From: CAIZWU01 sp942492905
Lineage (GTDB): Bacteria; Verrucomicrobiota; Verrucomicrobiia; Verrucomicrobiales; V1-33
Assembly: GCA_942492905.1 (NCBI GenBank)
Contig: OW818657.1
Coordinates: 248,001-312,000, forward strand
Direction: 5' to 3'
Length of the DNA: 64,000 bases
Below are positions 27,421 to 36,367 of this stretch, piece after piece. Made by a program: the position numbers and the translations under genes. Each line of letters starts with the position of its first letter. The stretch's first letter is position 1. The notes under the pieces were generated by a model, which was not told the DNA's origin, ran no database searches, and was given only the letters and a program-made list of their open reading frames with translations.

Positions 27421-29535
27421 ATGCATCTGCTCCTGATTTTTCCAGCCTTGCTATTAACTGTGTCTCATTTACAGGCCCAGACGGCCGCCGTGCAGATGGA
27501 TGAGGTGGTGATTTCATCCACCCCCCTGGGGCGCACCTTGTTCCAGCAGGCGCAGCCGGTCTCGGTGCTGGAAGGGCCCGAACTACAGCAGGCCTTGCAG
27601 CCTTCCCTGGGGGACACCCTGTCAAAGTTGCCGGGGGTGGCTTCCACCGGCTTTGCCCCGGGGGCGGGCCGTCCGGTGATCAGGGGGCTGGGGGAGGACC
27701 GGATCCGGATTCTGAACAACGGGGTGAATCTGCTGGATGTGTCGAATGTGAGTCCGGACCATGCGGTGACGCTGGATCCGTTGTTGATGGAAAAGGTGGA
27801 AGTGGTGCGGGGACCGGCCTCGCTGCTCTACGGCCCCAATGGCGTGGGTGGGGTGGTGAATGTGCTGGATGGCCGCATCCCTGACACCAAAGTGGAACCG
27901 GGCGTGGGTGGATTGCCCGTGCGGGGGAAAGTGGACAGCCGGTACGGCAGTGGATCGGATTTGTGGTCGGGGGCAGGCCAGTTGGATGTGGGCCTTGGAC
28001 CGGTGGTGATCCATGTGGATGGATTCCGGCGTGAGTCGGACGATCTGCGGATTCCAAGAGACGCGCGGAGTGCCCGGCTGCAGCAGCTTTCGCCGCTGGA
28101 AGATGGAGATAAGGAGGCCAGCGGCCGGCTGCCCAACAGCTTTACCGAAAGCGAAGGCGGGGCCCTGGGGGCATCCTATATCTGGGACCAGGGCTTCTTC
28201 GGGGCGTCGTACTCGTTCCTGAATAGCAACTACGGGACGGTGGCGGAGGAGTCGGTGACAATTGATCTGGAGCAGGAGCGCTGGGACGGGCGCGGGGCTT
28301 TTTATTCGCCATTCAAGGGGGTGAAGGAGCTCAGATACAGCTTTGGTTATTCCGACTACACCCACACGGAGTTTGAAGGACCCGAGGTGGGCACCGTCTT
28401 CCTGATCGAGGGTTACGATGGCCGGGTGGAGCTGGAACATGAAGCGCTAGGCCCGTTTGAAGGCGCACTGGGGTATCAGACCAACCACAGCGATTTCTCG
28501 GCGCTGGGCGCGGAGGCGTTCCTGCCGCCCGTGGAAACGGCTAGTCATGCGGTGTTTCTGTTTGAGGAGGTGGTTTCGGGCGACCTGCGCTGGCAGTTTG
28601 GGCTGAGGTACGATCACACCGCAATGCAGAGCCGCACGTTTGGGGACTTCGGGCCGGGCCGGGACCTGGGTTTTGATGCCTTGAGTGGGTCAGCTGGGGT
28701 GGTCTGGACCTTGCCGCAGGACTATAGTCTGGCTTTCAATGCCGCCTTTACCCAGCGGGCCCCCACCTATGTGGAACTGTTGGCGGATGGTCCCCATCTG
28801 GCCACGGGGGCTTATGAAGTGGGAGATGCCGGGCTGGACCTGGAGCAATCCATCGGTCTGGATCTGGCCCTGCGGAAATCGTCAGGATCTGTCACCGGCA
28901 GTGTGAGTGCCTTCTACAACCGGTTCAACGATTACATCGGCCTGTTCCCCACCGGGGAGGACTTCCTTTTTGGAGAGGATGGCGAAATTGAGGAGCTGCC
29001 CGTATATGCCTACGAGGCGGTCGATGCGGATTTCATGGGAGGGGAAGTGGAGACGACCTTCCACCTGCTGGCCCCGGTGGAAGCCGGGACTCCGGTTTCT
29101 GGCAAGCAACCGACCGGCAAAGGTCAGGCCACGCCTGCGGCGGTCCCGGCAGCAGGGACGCGGCTCGATCTGGAACTGAAAGCGGACTATGTCTACACGC
29201 GTCTGCGCGGTGGGGACGGTTCGCTGCCACGCATTCCGCCGTTCCGCACTTCGGCAGCGCTGGTCCTGGGATACGATCGTTTCACGGCACGGCTGGAGGG
29301 GCAATATTCAGCTGCGCAAAACCGGACTGCGGACTTTGAGTTGCCCACCGATTCCTTTTTTCTGCTGAATGCGGGACTGAGCTGCCGGGTCATGGAAGGG
29401 CCGGTGACGATGGATTTGTTTGTGCGCGGCACCAACCTGCTGGACGCGAAAGCGCGGCTGCACACGTCGTTTCTGAAGGACATCGCGCCGATGGAGGGCC
29501 GGGGGGTGATGGTAGGCCTGCAGGCGGTATTTTAG
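27421..29535 (+). CDS. TonB-dependent outer-membrane receptor, ZnuD-like
   Basis: Outer-membrane transporter of 704 residues with a signal peptide (HLQAQ cleavage region), an N-terminal plug and a 22-strand-type barrel ending in Phe (GLQAVF). The TonB-box-like DEVVISSTPLG, plug motifs LPGVASTGF, RPVIRGLGEDRIRIL and EVVRGPASLLYGPNGVGGVVNVLD are all present. SNVSPDHAVTLDPLLMEKVEV matches the ZnuD-type subgroup, associated with zinc or heme uptake. A His/acidic-rich external loop was not evident. A 19-bp palindrome lies in its promoter region. No ABC transporter or exbB-exbD-tonB genes are adjacent. Confidence 0.9.
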   Translation: MHLLLIFPALLLTVSHLQAQTAAVQMDEVVISSTPLGRTLFQQAQPVSVLEGPELQQALQPSLGDTLSKLPGVASTGFAPGAGRPVIRGLGEDRIRILNNGVNLLDVSNVSPDHAVTLDPLLMEKVEVVRGPASLLYGPNGVGGVVNVLDGRIPDTKVEPGVGGLPVRGKVDSRYGSGSDLWSGAGQLDVGLGPVVIHVDGFRRESDDLRIPRDARSARLQQLSPLEDGDKEASGRLPNSFTESEGGALGASYIWDQGFFGASYSFLNSNYGTVAEESVTIDLEQERWDGRGAFYSPFKGVKELRYSFGYSDYTHTEFEGPEVGTVFLIEGYDGRVELEHEALGPFEGALGYQTNHSDFSALGAEAFLPPVETASHAVFLFEEVVSGDLRWQFGLRYDHTAMQSRTFGDFGPGRDLGFDALSGSAGVVWTLPQDYSLAFNAAFTQRAPTYVELLADGPHLATGAYEVGDAGLDLEQSIGLDLALRKSSGSVTGSVSAFYNRFNDYIGLFPTGEDFLFGEDGEIEELPVYAYEAVDADFMGGEVETTFHLLAPVEAGTPVSGKQPTGKGQATPAAVPAAGTRLDLELKADYVYTRLRGGDGSLPRIPPFRTSAALVLGYDRFTARLEGQYSAAQNRTADFELPTDSFFLLNAGLSCRVMEGPVTMDLFVRGTNLLDAKARLHTSFLKDIAPMEGRGVMVGLQAVF

Positions 29536-29605
29536 CCGGCTTCCGCCCCACGGGGCAGGTTCGCGCCGCTCCTTGCGCGCACGCTGGGGCGGGGCATGAT
29601 GTCCC

Positions 29606-30463
29606 ATGGAATTGCCTGCTGAAGTGCATGAATTGATCCGTCTGGCCCTTGCTGAAGATATCGGGCCGGGGGATGTCACGGTCCGTTATTTTGTGCCGGC
29701 GGAGTCGCGGGCCCGGGCGGTTATCCTTGCCAAGGAACCGGGAGTGCTCGCGGGGATCGCCTTGGCGGAAGCGGTATTCCGGGCCGTGGATCCTGACATC
29801 ACGGTGGTGGTGAAAAAATCGGATGGTGACCGGCTGGAGCTGAAGGACGTGGTGCTGGAGCTATCCGGCCCCGCCGGGTCGATCCTGACCGCGGAACGGA
29901 CCGCCCTGAATTTTCTGCAACGATTGAGCGGGATCGCCACGCAGACCGCGGCTTATGTGAAGGCCGTGGCGGGGACGGGGACGGGGATTTTGGATACCCG
30001 GAAAACGACGCCGGGCTGGCGCTGGCTGGAAAAGGCGGCGGTGCGGGCGGGCGGCGGGACGAATCACCGGACCGGACTTTATGATATGGTCATGGTGAAG
30101 GACAATCATTTGCCCAAGGCCGGTGGCCTGCCAGGGTTGCAGGCGGGCATCGGGGCGCTGCAGGCGGCGCACCCGGGGATGAAGGTCGAATTGGAAGCGG
30201 ATACGGTGGAGCAGGTCGGGGCGTTTCTGACCCTCAGCGGGGTGTCATTCATTCTGCTGGATAACATGTCGCTGGAGGAGATGAGGGAGTGTGTGATCCT
30301 GGCCCAAGGCAGCGGCGTGAAGCTGGAGGCGAGCGGCGGGATCACGCTGGAGAGGTTGCCGGCGATCGCGGCCACCGGGGTGGATTTCATCAGCTCGGGA
30401 GCGCTGACCCATTCGGTGAAAGCACTGGATTTGTCGCTGGATTTCAGCGGGACGGAGTTCTGA
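29606..30463 (+). CDS. nadC: Nicotinate-nucleotide pyrophosphorylase (quinolinate phosphoribosyltransferase)
   Basis: Cytoplasmic enzyme of 285 residues in de novo NAD synthesis; it joins quinolinate and PRPP to give nicotinate mononucleotide. NadC hallmarks are EDIGPGDVT, ERTALNFLQRLSGIAT, GILDTRKTTPGWR, ALEKAAVRAGGGTNHR-like spacing around residue 145, MVKDNH and the C-terminal EASGGITLERL and FISSGALTHSVKALDLSLD. Complete. It is followed 11 bases later by birA, so the two are probably cotranscribed. Confidence 0.96.
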   Translation: MELPAEVHELIRLALAEDIGPGDVTVRYFVPAESRARAVILAKEPGVLAGIALAEAVFRAVDPDITVVVKKSDGDRLELKDVVLELSGPAGSILTAERTALNFLQRLSGIATQTAAYVKAVAGTGTGILDTRKTTPGWRWLEKAAVRAGGGTNHRTGLYDMVMVKDNHLPKAGGLPGLQAGIGALQAAHPGMKVELEADTVEQVGAFLTLSGVSFILLDNMSLEEMRECVILAQGSGVKLEASGGITLERLPAIAATGVDFISSGALTHSVKALDLSLDFSGTEF

Positions 30464-30474
30464 CCGCGATCACG

Positions 30475-31281
30475 ATGCCGGAGCTTCCTGACCAGTTGGA
30501 TGCAGCTGCCCTGCGCGTCGCCCTGCCGGGCTGGGAGGTGGTATATCTGGAACGGACAACCTCGACAAACGATGAAGCGCGGCGTCTGGCTGCGGAGGGG
30601 GCTCCGGACCGCACCGTGGTGCTGGCGGAGGAACAGACGGCGGGACGGGGACGGCGCGGGGCAAAGTGGGTTTCGCCGCCAGGGCGGAATGGGATTGTGT
30701 CTGTCCTGCTCCGGCCGGGGACGGATTTTCCGCCGGAGCGGTGGGCGCGGCTAACCCTGGCCGCAGCCCTGGCAGGGTGCGATGCCTTGGATGCGGTGGC
30801 GGGACTGGGGGTGGGGGCCGAGGTGAAATGGCCGAATGACCTGTATCTGTCAGGCCGGAAGGTGGCGGGGATCCTGGTGGAAAGCGCATGGTCCGCCCAG
30901 GGAGGATTTGTGGTGATCGGGACTGGCTTTAATTTGAATCTGGAGCCATCGGATTTTCCGGAGGAACTGCGTCCCGTCGCCACGTCGGTGTGGATGGAGC
31001 GGGGTGGGCTGGCGGTTGACCGGACGGTTTTCCTGACGAATTTCCTGCAGGCGCTGCAGGCACGATGCGCCCAGGCGGCCGCTGATTTTCCCGCGATGAG
31101 GGAGGAGGGATGGAGGCGGAGCTGGCTGGGGCAACGCCGGGTGACCCTCACTGCGGCGGGACAGCAGCTGGAGGGCGTGGTCTGCGGATTGGGGCCGGAG
31201 GGCGAATTGTTATTGCGCGGGGATGACGGGATCGTGCAGGTGATTTCGAGTGCCGACCTGATCCGGCCGGTGGCGGATTGA
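30475..31281 (+). CDS. birA: Biotin--[acetyl-CoA-carboxylase] ligase, class I
   Basis: Enzyme of 268 residues that activates biotin to biotinyl-AMP and attaches it to the biotin carboxyl carrier protein. Signatures are LERTTSTNDEARRLA, the adenylate-loop AGRGRRGAKWVS (GRGRRG), VKWPNDLYLSGRKVAGIL and VIGTGFNLN, plus a short C-terminal SH3-like domain. It lacks the N-terminal helix-turn-helix of E. coli BirA, so it is a monofunctional ligase, not a repressor. The ATG at 30475 is used; 11 bases follow the nadC stop. Confidence 0.95.
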   Translation: MPELPDQLDAAALRVALPGWEVVYLERTTSTNDEARRLAAEGAPDRTVVLAEEQTAGRGRRGAKWVSPPGRNGIVSVLLRPGTDFPPERWARLTLAAALAGCDALDAVAGLGVGAEVKWPNDLYLSGRKVAGILVESAWSAQGGFVVIGTGFNLNLEPSDFPEELRPVATSVWMERGGLAVDRTVFLTNFLQALQARCAQAAADFPAMREEGWRRSWLGQRRVTLTAAGQQLEGVVCGLGPEGELLLRGDDGIVQVISSADLIRPVAD

Positions 31282-31320
31282 GCTTGCCGGGAACAGGGGA
31301 AATCGGCGACAGGTACCACC

Positions 31321-32757
31321 ATGAAAACCAAGGTAATGTCACGTGCCGGCTGGGCTTTGACCGGGTTGGCCCTGGGGACGGTGGGCGGATTTTTCGCGGG
31401 GCGGCATTGGCAGGCCGCAGATAGCGGCGGGACTTCCGCGGGGACGTCACGAGTGACCGGGCGTGCCTTGGTTGGGTCAGGGACGGGCGGAGCGGGGACC
31501 AGGGAGGGCGTGGCGCAGGGGGCGGAGCGCGGTCAGATTGGGTTGGACCCGTTGGGCGCCACGCCACAACAGACGTTGCGCCGGATTCTGGCGATCCCGG
31601 ATTCGCTGGAACGGCTGGCGGCGCTGAAGAAGTGGTGCCGGACCCTGCCCCCGGATCAGGTGTTGGCGGTGATGCAGGAATTCAAAGGGATGATGGAGGC
31701 GGAGGAACGGATTGGGGAGGTGGAAGCCACCGCCCTGTTTTTCCAGTCCGTCGATGTGATCGCGCAGGCGTTGCTGGAACAGGGGCCGGCGGATGTGCTG
31801 GGGGTTTTTCTGGCACCGGAGATGGAGGGCGAGGATGCTGACCTGCGGGTGGGACTCGGTGGAGAGGTTTTCAAAAAATGGGCGGAACGGGATCCGGCGG
31901 CAGCGCGGGTTCTGCTGGAAGCCCGCCTTGCGGCTGGCGGCAAGATTGGACGGGCGGAAACGGAGCTTTCCAAACATCTGATGCGGGCGTGGGTGAAAAC
32001 AGATCCTGACGCGGCCATGGGATGGTTGTTGAAACAGCCGAAGAAAGTGGCTGATGAGGCGATCTCACCGGCGTTTCAGGCCTTGTCCCACCATGATCCT
32101 GACAAAGCGTTGAAGCTGGTGGCGGAACAGTCGGATCTGCCCGGGCGGGATGAAATCGCGGCCACGATCGCGCAATGGTGGGCGAAGACGACGCCGGACA
32201 AGGCGCTGGAATGGGCGCAGGGGCTCCCGGAAAAATTGGCCGCCCCGTCGGTAAAAAAAGCGATGGAAACGTGGGCTGGCCAGGATTTCCCTGCGGCCCG
32301 GCAGGCCCTTGAGGGATTGAGCGGGCCCCTGCGGGAGGCAGCACTGCCAGTTCTGGTCGAGCATTGGGAAAAGGGAAACTGGAGCGAGGCCGCCGCCTTT
32401 CTGGACCAACAGCCCGGCGGCAAGGGGCGGCAGGAGGCGATGGGCCAACTGATCCGGCGCTGGGCGGACGGGGACCAGCCCGCGGCATCAGGTTGGCTGG
32501 CACGGCAAGCGCCCGGGCCGGAGCGGGATGCGGGAGCTTCGGCATTGGCGGAAGAGGTGCGCGGTTCCGACCCGGAAGCGGCGGCGATCTGGGGGGCAAC
32601 GCTGGGGGATGAAAAGCAGCGGCAGGATTCGCTCCGGGAGACGCTGCAGGAGTGGTACAAAAAATCCGTGCCCGAAGCGCTGCGGTGGGTGGAAACGGCA
32701 GGCAATTTAACGGATAGAGACCGGGCTGCGGTTTTGGGCAGGATGGCCGCGGAGTGA
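31321..32757 (+). CDS. Exported or membrane-anchored Trp/Asp-Pro helical repeat protein
   Basis: Hypothetical protein of 478 residues with a hydrophobic N-terminal anchor or signal (about residues 10-26, ending FFAGRHW). From residue ~185 to the end, a repeat of about 30-37 residues recurs: W-x3-D/N-P-x2-A-x4-L, with Trp at 187, 224, 287, 318, 349, 381 and 445. The pattern suggests an alpha-solenoid like TPR. No catalytic motif is seen. Similar repeat proteins are frequent in Verrucomicrobia but without known function. It ends just before a strong terminator. Confidence 0.65.
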   Translation: MKTKVMSRAGWALTGLALGTVGGFFAGRHWQAADSGGTSAGTSRVTGRALVGSGTGGAGTREGVAQGAERGQIGLDPLGATPQQTLRRILAIPDSLERLAALKKWCRTLPPDQVLAVMQEFKGMMEAEERIGEVEATALFFQSVDVIAQALLEQGPADVLGVFLAPEMEGEDADLRVGLGGEVFKKWAERDPAAARVLLEARLAAGGKIGRAETELSKHLMRAWVKTDPDAAMGWLLKQPKKVADEAISPAFQALSHHDPDKALKLVAEQSDLPGRDEIAATIAQWWAKTTPDKALEWAQGLPEKLAAPSVKKAMETWAGQDFPAARQALEGLSGPLREAALPVLVEHWEKGNWSEAAAFLDQQPGGKGRQEAMGQLIRRWADGDQPAASGWLARQAPGPERDAGASALAEEVRGSDPEAAAIWGATLGDEKQRQDSLRETLQEWYKKSVPEALRWVETAGNLTDRDRAAVLGRMAAE

Positions 32758-32813
32758 AGCCCGGCGTGGCACGTGGCAAGGGGCTGGCCCTTCGCCTGGG
32801 AGCCTGACGGCAC

Positions 32814-32847
32814 AAAAAAAGGAGGAAGCCGGGGCTTCCTCCTTTTT
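32814..32847 (+). terminator. Bidirectional rho-independent terminator
   Basis: A perfect 9-10 bp stem (GGAGGAAGCC / GGCTTCCTCC, 32821-32842) with a very short loop is flanked by seven As on the left and five Ts on the right. It sits between convergent genes ending at 32757 and 32891, so it can end transcription from both sides. Confidence 0.92.
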
Positions 32848-32890
32848 AGGCAGCAGCGCCTCTGGTATCGAAGACGCTGCCGTTGGGGGA

Positions 32891-33301
32891 CTATTTCATG
32901 GTATAGCGGGTCCACTTTCCTTTACCGGTTCTCGTAAAGGACTCAGCCATGACCGGGATGGCACGGAGATAGAAGACGCCGGCCTTGAGCGCCGCCGCGC
33001 GGGCGGAAATGCCCTCGCTGCCAGCGGCAGCGACGACTTTACGCAGGCGCTCGAGGACTTCTTCGTCTGACTGACGTGTGCCCCGTCTTTCGGAGGTGGC
33101 CGTTGGCTGGAATGTGTCGCTGGAGGATAACATCAGGTCGGCGGCCCATCCTTTGCTGGCCGGTTTGGCGGGGCGGGTGCCGTTGATATCAGCTTCCAGT
33201 TGGCTGAGTTCATCACGCAGCTGGGCAACTTTCCGTTGGCGAAGCTTCACGAGTTCCTGTTCAAGGTCAGCAATGCGGCGGTCGAGCAGATCGGATTTCA
33301 T
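32891..33301 (-). CDS. Small coiled-coil protein with helix-turn-helix-like C-terminus
   Basis: Hypothetical protein of 136 residues. Residues 1-40 form a charged coiled coil (DLEQELVKLRQRKVAQLRDE), residues 45-70 a polar linker, and residues 75-136 a compact helical region (DEEVLERLRKVV, ISARAAALKAGVFYLRAIPVM, GKGKWTRYTMK) that resembles a winged-helix DNA-binding domain. The coiled-coil-plus-DNA-binding layout recalls H-NS-like organisers, but the H-NS C-terminal motif is not present. The ATG at 33301 is used because upstream sequence is low-complexity and AT-rich. Function unknown. Confidence 0.65.
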   Translation of the reverse strand: MKSDLLDRRIADLEQELVKLRQRKVAQLRDELSQLEADINGTRPAKPASKGWAADLMLSSSDTFQPTATSERRGTRQSDEEVLERLRKVVAAAGSEGISARAAALKAGVFYLRAIPVMAESFTRTGKGKWTRYTMK

Positions 33302-33787
33302 CGGGGTGTGGTGTTGGGGGGTGTTTTTTACCTTAGTTGATGGTGTAGGCAGCCGGTCTGCCGTTATACACGGCAGGACCAACAACCTCTGGTAGTAAAC
33401 CAATCAACAGGTTTTAAGTCAATAGTAAATTAGTAATGGAAATAACGACCCCGGTTTTCATTTCAAAAGCGTTAACTGACGAACAGAACCGCCTAAAGAG
33501 GTTTCTTATGTCTGGGGTTTTCGAGTTCGTAAACTGTTGATAATGAGGGTTCTGCGTCGCCCTATAGCAGGAACCGGGTGCGTCATCCGGAATATGGCCT
33601 ACTGGTGGCAGAGTGAAGAATTCATAAAATGCCCGCTGCCCGTTACCTGTCAGCTTAAGCAACGCGGGACTTTTTCAGGAGCGGAACTGCCGGGGTTCCA
33701 GCCGGCATAACCGGGGCGGCCCGGCGCAGTGGAGATGGAACCGGGTGCGCGTTTGACCGGCCCGGCTGGAGGTGATTGGATCGGGAT
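33302..33787. other. AT-rich intergenic region without genes
   Basis: 486 bases between divergent genes, visibly richer in A and T than its surroundings, especially 33400-33560. It should carry the promoter of the coiled-coil protein gene. I see no gene, RNA or convincing repeat in it. The lower GC could mark foreign DNA or simply promoter sequence. Confidence 0.5.
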
Positions 33788-34426
33788 GTGAGGTTATTTA
33801 TTTTACTGCTGGGACTGGCGGCCCTGGTATTGATTCCATTCTTCCTGCTCGGGGAGGGATTCATGGCCCGGTTTGGAGACGAGGGAGCGCGTATTTGGCT
33901 GATGGAATATGGCAGGGCGTGGGGCTGGCTGGCAGCATTGGGCTTATTGATGGCTGATCTGCTGCTGCCGGTGCCGGCCACCAGTGTCATCAGTGCCCTC
34001 GGTTATGGCTATGGCGCTGTGGCCGGCGGATTGATAGGGGCGTCCGGATCTTTCCTCTCGGGGACTTTGGCCTATGAGTTGTGCCGCCGCAGCGGGCTGA
34101 GGGCGGCTGACCGGCTGCTGGGCCCGGAAGACCGGGAGCGGGCCGCACGGATTTTTGGGGGCAGCATGGGCGGCTGGTTGGTGGCACTCTCCCGCTGGAT
34201 GCCCCTGCTGCCGGAAATGACAGCTTGCATGGCGGGGCTGACCGGGATGCCGCGGCGCCGTTTTTTTGCCGCCCTGGCCTGCGGATGTCTGCCCATGGGG
34301 CTGACCTTCGCCGCCATCGGGGCGACCGGAACTGACCGTCCGGGACTGGCCCTCAGTCTGAGTGTGGTGGTTCCCGGGGTGCTCTATGCTTTGGCCGCCC
34401 TGTGGCTGAAACGGCAGTCCCCCTGA
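33788..34426 (+). CDS. DedA/VTT-family membrane protein
   Basis: Inner-membrane protein of about 212 residues with a SNARE-associated (VTT/DedA) domain: a central Gly/Ser-rich re-entrant region (SALGYGYGAVAGGLIGASGSFL, shown here in part) with G-rich loop and the conserved arginine segment SRWMPLLPEMTACMAGLTGMP. DedA proteins are linked to lipid flipping and proton-dependent envelope homeostasis. The start is unclear: GTG at 33788 lies 15 bases after GGAGG (33768), whereas TTG at 33776 is too close; the first in-frame ATG would remove the first helix. Confidence 0.75.
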   Translation: MRLFILLLGLAALVLIPFFLLGEGFMARFGDEGARIWLMEYGRAWGWLAALGLLMADLLLPVPATSVISALGYGYGAVAGGLIGASGSFLSGTLAYELCRRSGLRAADRLLGPEDRERAARIFGGSMGGWLVALSRWMPLLPEMTACMAGLTGMPRRRFFAALACGCLPMGLTFAAIGATGTDRPGLALSLSVVVPGVLYALAALWLKRQSP

Positions 34427-34520
34427 AAGGCTGGCGGGCCCGATTTCCCTCGGGGAAAGGCTTGAAGTGCCGGGGGGACCGTGGATTTCTAGCGTGGGTG
34501 GTCAGCCGCCCGCTTCTCTC

Positions 34521-35453
34521 ATGGAACAACCTCCCTCTTCTGGTCTGGCCCGGTGCCCGCTCCGCACCTATGCAAAACGGGAGGATGCCGAGCAGGCTCG
34601 CTCGGCCTTGGAGGATCATGATCTCAAGGCCTTGGTGGAAGAGCATTTTTACAAACACCCCACGACCGGGCAGCGGGTGTCGGGAGGATGCTCGCTCATG
34701 GTGGCGGTGACCGATGCGCCCGAAGCCGCCCGGGTCCTGCTGAAGCTGCCGCCTTCGGAGACCGCCGGGTCGGTGCGACCGCCGGTGGACCCGCCGGCCC
34801 GGAGCCCGCTGCGGCGCAAGACAGGGCCGAGGCTGCGGCAGAAGAGCAGCTGGCCCATCATCCTGACCGCCATCTGTTGCAGCGGACTGGGCATTTATTG
34901 GGTGGTGCGGCAGGCGATCCGCGGAACGCCCGCTCCGCCGGTGCAGGAGGACAATCCAGAAAATATCTTCGTGCGGGAGGATGTGAATTGGGACGGCGTG
35001 GATGATTCGATCCGGGAATACACGCCGGGTGGCCAGTTGCTGAATGTCCAGGAGGACCGGGATTTTGACGGTAAAATGGACCTCCGCTGGATCTGGCAGC
35101 GCGCCCAGCTGATCTACCGGGACCGGGACATCGACGGTGATGGAGTGATGGATGAGCGGACTACCTTTGATGGCTATAACGAGCCTTTTTATGTGGACCT
35201 GCGGCATCAGGGCAGGGGGCCGGTGATCCTGCGGCGTGTTTACCGGGAGGGGGTGCTGTGGAAGATTCTGGAGGACCGGGATGCGGATACCCATTTCGAC
35301 CGGATCCAGGAATTTACGCCGGAGGGGGTGATTTTCCGGGACGAGTCCTTGGAGAAGGGATCGCCGGAAAACGGGGTGCCGAAGCCGGAAGCGTTGCCCA
35401 AAGGTCCCGTCAGCGAGTCGGCACTGCCGTTGTCGTCCGGGAAACCAGAATAG
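34521..35453 (+). CDS. DUF2007-like, single-pass protein with EF-hand-like Asp repeats
   Basis: Hypothetical protein of 310 residues. The N-terminal ~75 residues (LRTYAKREDAEQARSALEDH, then SLMVAVTDAPEAARVLL) match the DUF2007 putative signal-transducing fold. A Pro/Arg linker and one membrane helix (about residues 114-134) follow. The extracytoplasmic part contains at least four Asp-rich segments with a D-x-D-x-D-G spacing (DVNWDGVDD, DRDFDGKMD, DRDIDGDGVMD, DRDADTHFD) that resemble EF-hand or thrombospondin type 3 calcium loops. A role in calcium-dependent sensing is inference. Confidence 0.65.
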   Translation: MEQPPSSGLARCPLRTYAKREDAEQARSALEDHDLKALVEEHFYKHPTTGQRVSGGCSLMVAVTDAPEAARVLLKLPPSETAGSVRPPVDPPARSPLRRKTGPRLRQKSSWPIILTAICCSGLGIYWVVRQAIRGTPAPPVQEDNPENIFVREDVNWDGVDDSIREYTPGGQLLNVQEDRDFDGKMDLRWIWQRAQLIYRDRDIDGDGVMDERTTFDGYNEPFYVDLRHQGRGPVILRRVYREGVLWKILEDRDADTHFDRIQEFTPEGVIFRDESLEKGSPENGVPKPEALPKGPVSESALPLSSGKPE

Positions 35454-35601
35454 CCTTGAGGACGCCATCGCTTTTCCATCCCATGATGCGGGCGAATGAT
35501 GGATTCGCGGCACGGGAAATTTGCGTGAGCCTGGCGTTGCGTCCTGCCCCCCGTGACCTTTTGTTCAGCTTATCCCAGCATCCACCCTTTTAGACCCGCT
35601 C

Positions 35602-36345
35602 ATGAATCAGGACGAATTTTGGAAAGGCATCTCACCGGACGCACGCCGGCAGTTGGAAATCCGCAGTTATGCCCAGGCCAACCTCGCGGAGCGGCTGGGC
35701 ACGACCGGCGTGGAGGCCCGGGAAATCAGCGGGACGGGGATTCCTGCCGGACTGGAAGAGGCATGGATTCCGGGGGTGGTGCTTTTTCCCAGGCGGGTTT
35801 TTGCCCAGCCACAGAGGGGATTTTTCGGGGAATTTGCCCGTGGGACCGAAGGGCCGCTGGCGGAGCTCGGGATGTGGCCGCAGCAGTGGGCCGCCGCCCG
35901 GATGTTCGCCGGCACGGCCAAGGGATTTCACATCCACCCGCCGCATCTTCCGGAGGGAGTGGAACCGGCCGCCTGGTTCCGCCGGTTGTTTGTGGAGGAA
36001 CCGCAGAACTATGGACTGCGGCCGTATGACAAGGAGCAGTGGGACGCGATGTTTTTCCTCCAGGGCATCGTGGAGATGCTGCTGGTGGATGAGCGGCCGG
36101 GGATGCCCCGGCGGGTGATGCGGTTTACCATTTATGGCGACGATCTGCCGGGCGCCAACAATGCCGGCATTATCATCCCGGCAGGCGTGGCGCATGCCCT
36201 GCGCGGCGGGAGTTCGCAGGACGTGCTGATGGTTTATGGCACCAGCACCACTTTTGTTCCTGCCAACGAGGGCCGCCTCGCCAGCAGTGTGGAGGCTTCC
36301 CCTCTGCCGGAACCCTGGCAGGATTACCTGTCAGGAAACGCCTGA
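35602..36345 (+). CDS. RmlC-like cupin, dTDP-sugar epimerase-like
   Basis: Protein of 247 residues with a double-stranded beta-helix fold of the RmlC type: GFHIHPPHLPEG supplies the family His, and MFFLQGIVEMLLVDERPG, NNAGIIIPAGVAHALRGG and VLMVYGTSTTF match the strand pattern of dTDP-4-dehydrorhamnose 3,5-epimerase. It is longer than RmlC (about 180) because of an extra N-terminal region, and no rfbA/B/D genes are adjacent. It could be a sugar epimerase or a related cupin. No signal peptide. Confidence 0.72.
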   Translation: MNQDEFWKGISPDARRQLEIRSYAQANLAERLGTTGVEAREISGTGIPAGLEEAWIPGVVLFPRRVFAQPQRGFFGEFARGTEGPLAELGMWPQQWAAARMFAGTAKGFHIHPPHLPEGVEPAAWFRRLFVEEPQNYGLRPYDKEQWDAMFFLQGIVEMLLVDERPGMPRRVMRFTIYGDDLPGANNAGIIIPAGVAHALRGGSSQDVLMVYGTSTTFVPANEGRLASSVEASPLPEPWQDYLSGNA

Positions 36346-36367
36346 TCCGGTTCAGCACCCACGCCCC

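Noticed and set aside
32891..33301. H-NS-like nucleoid protein
   Set aside because: The coiled-coil start fits, but the conserved H-NS C-terminal DNA-binding motif is absent.
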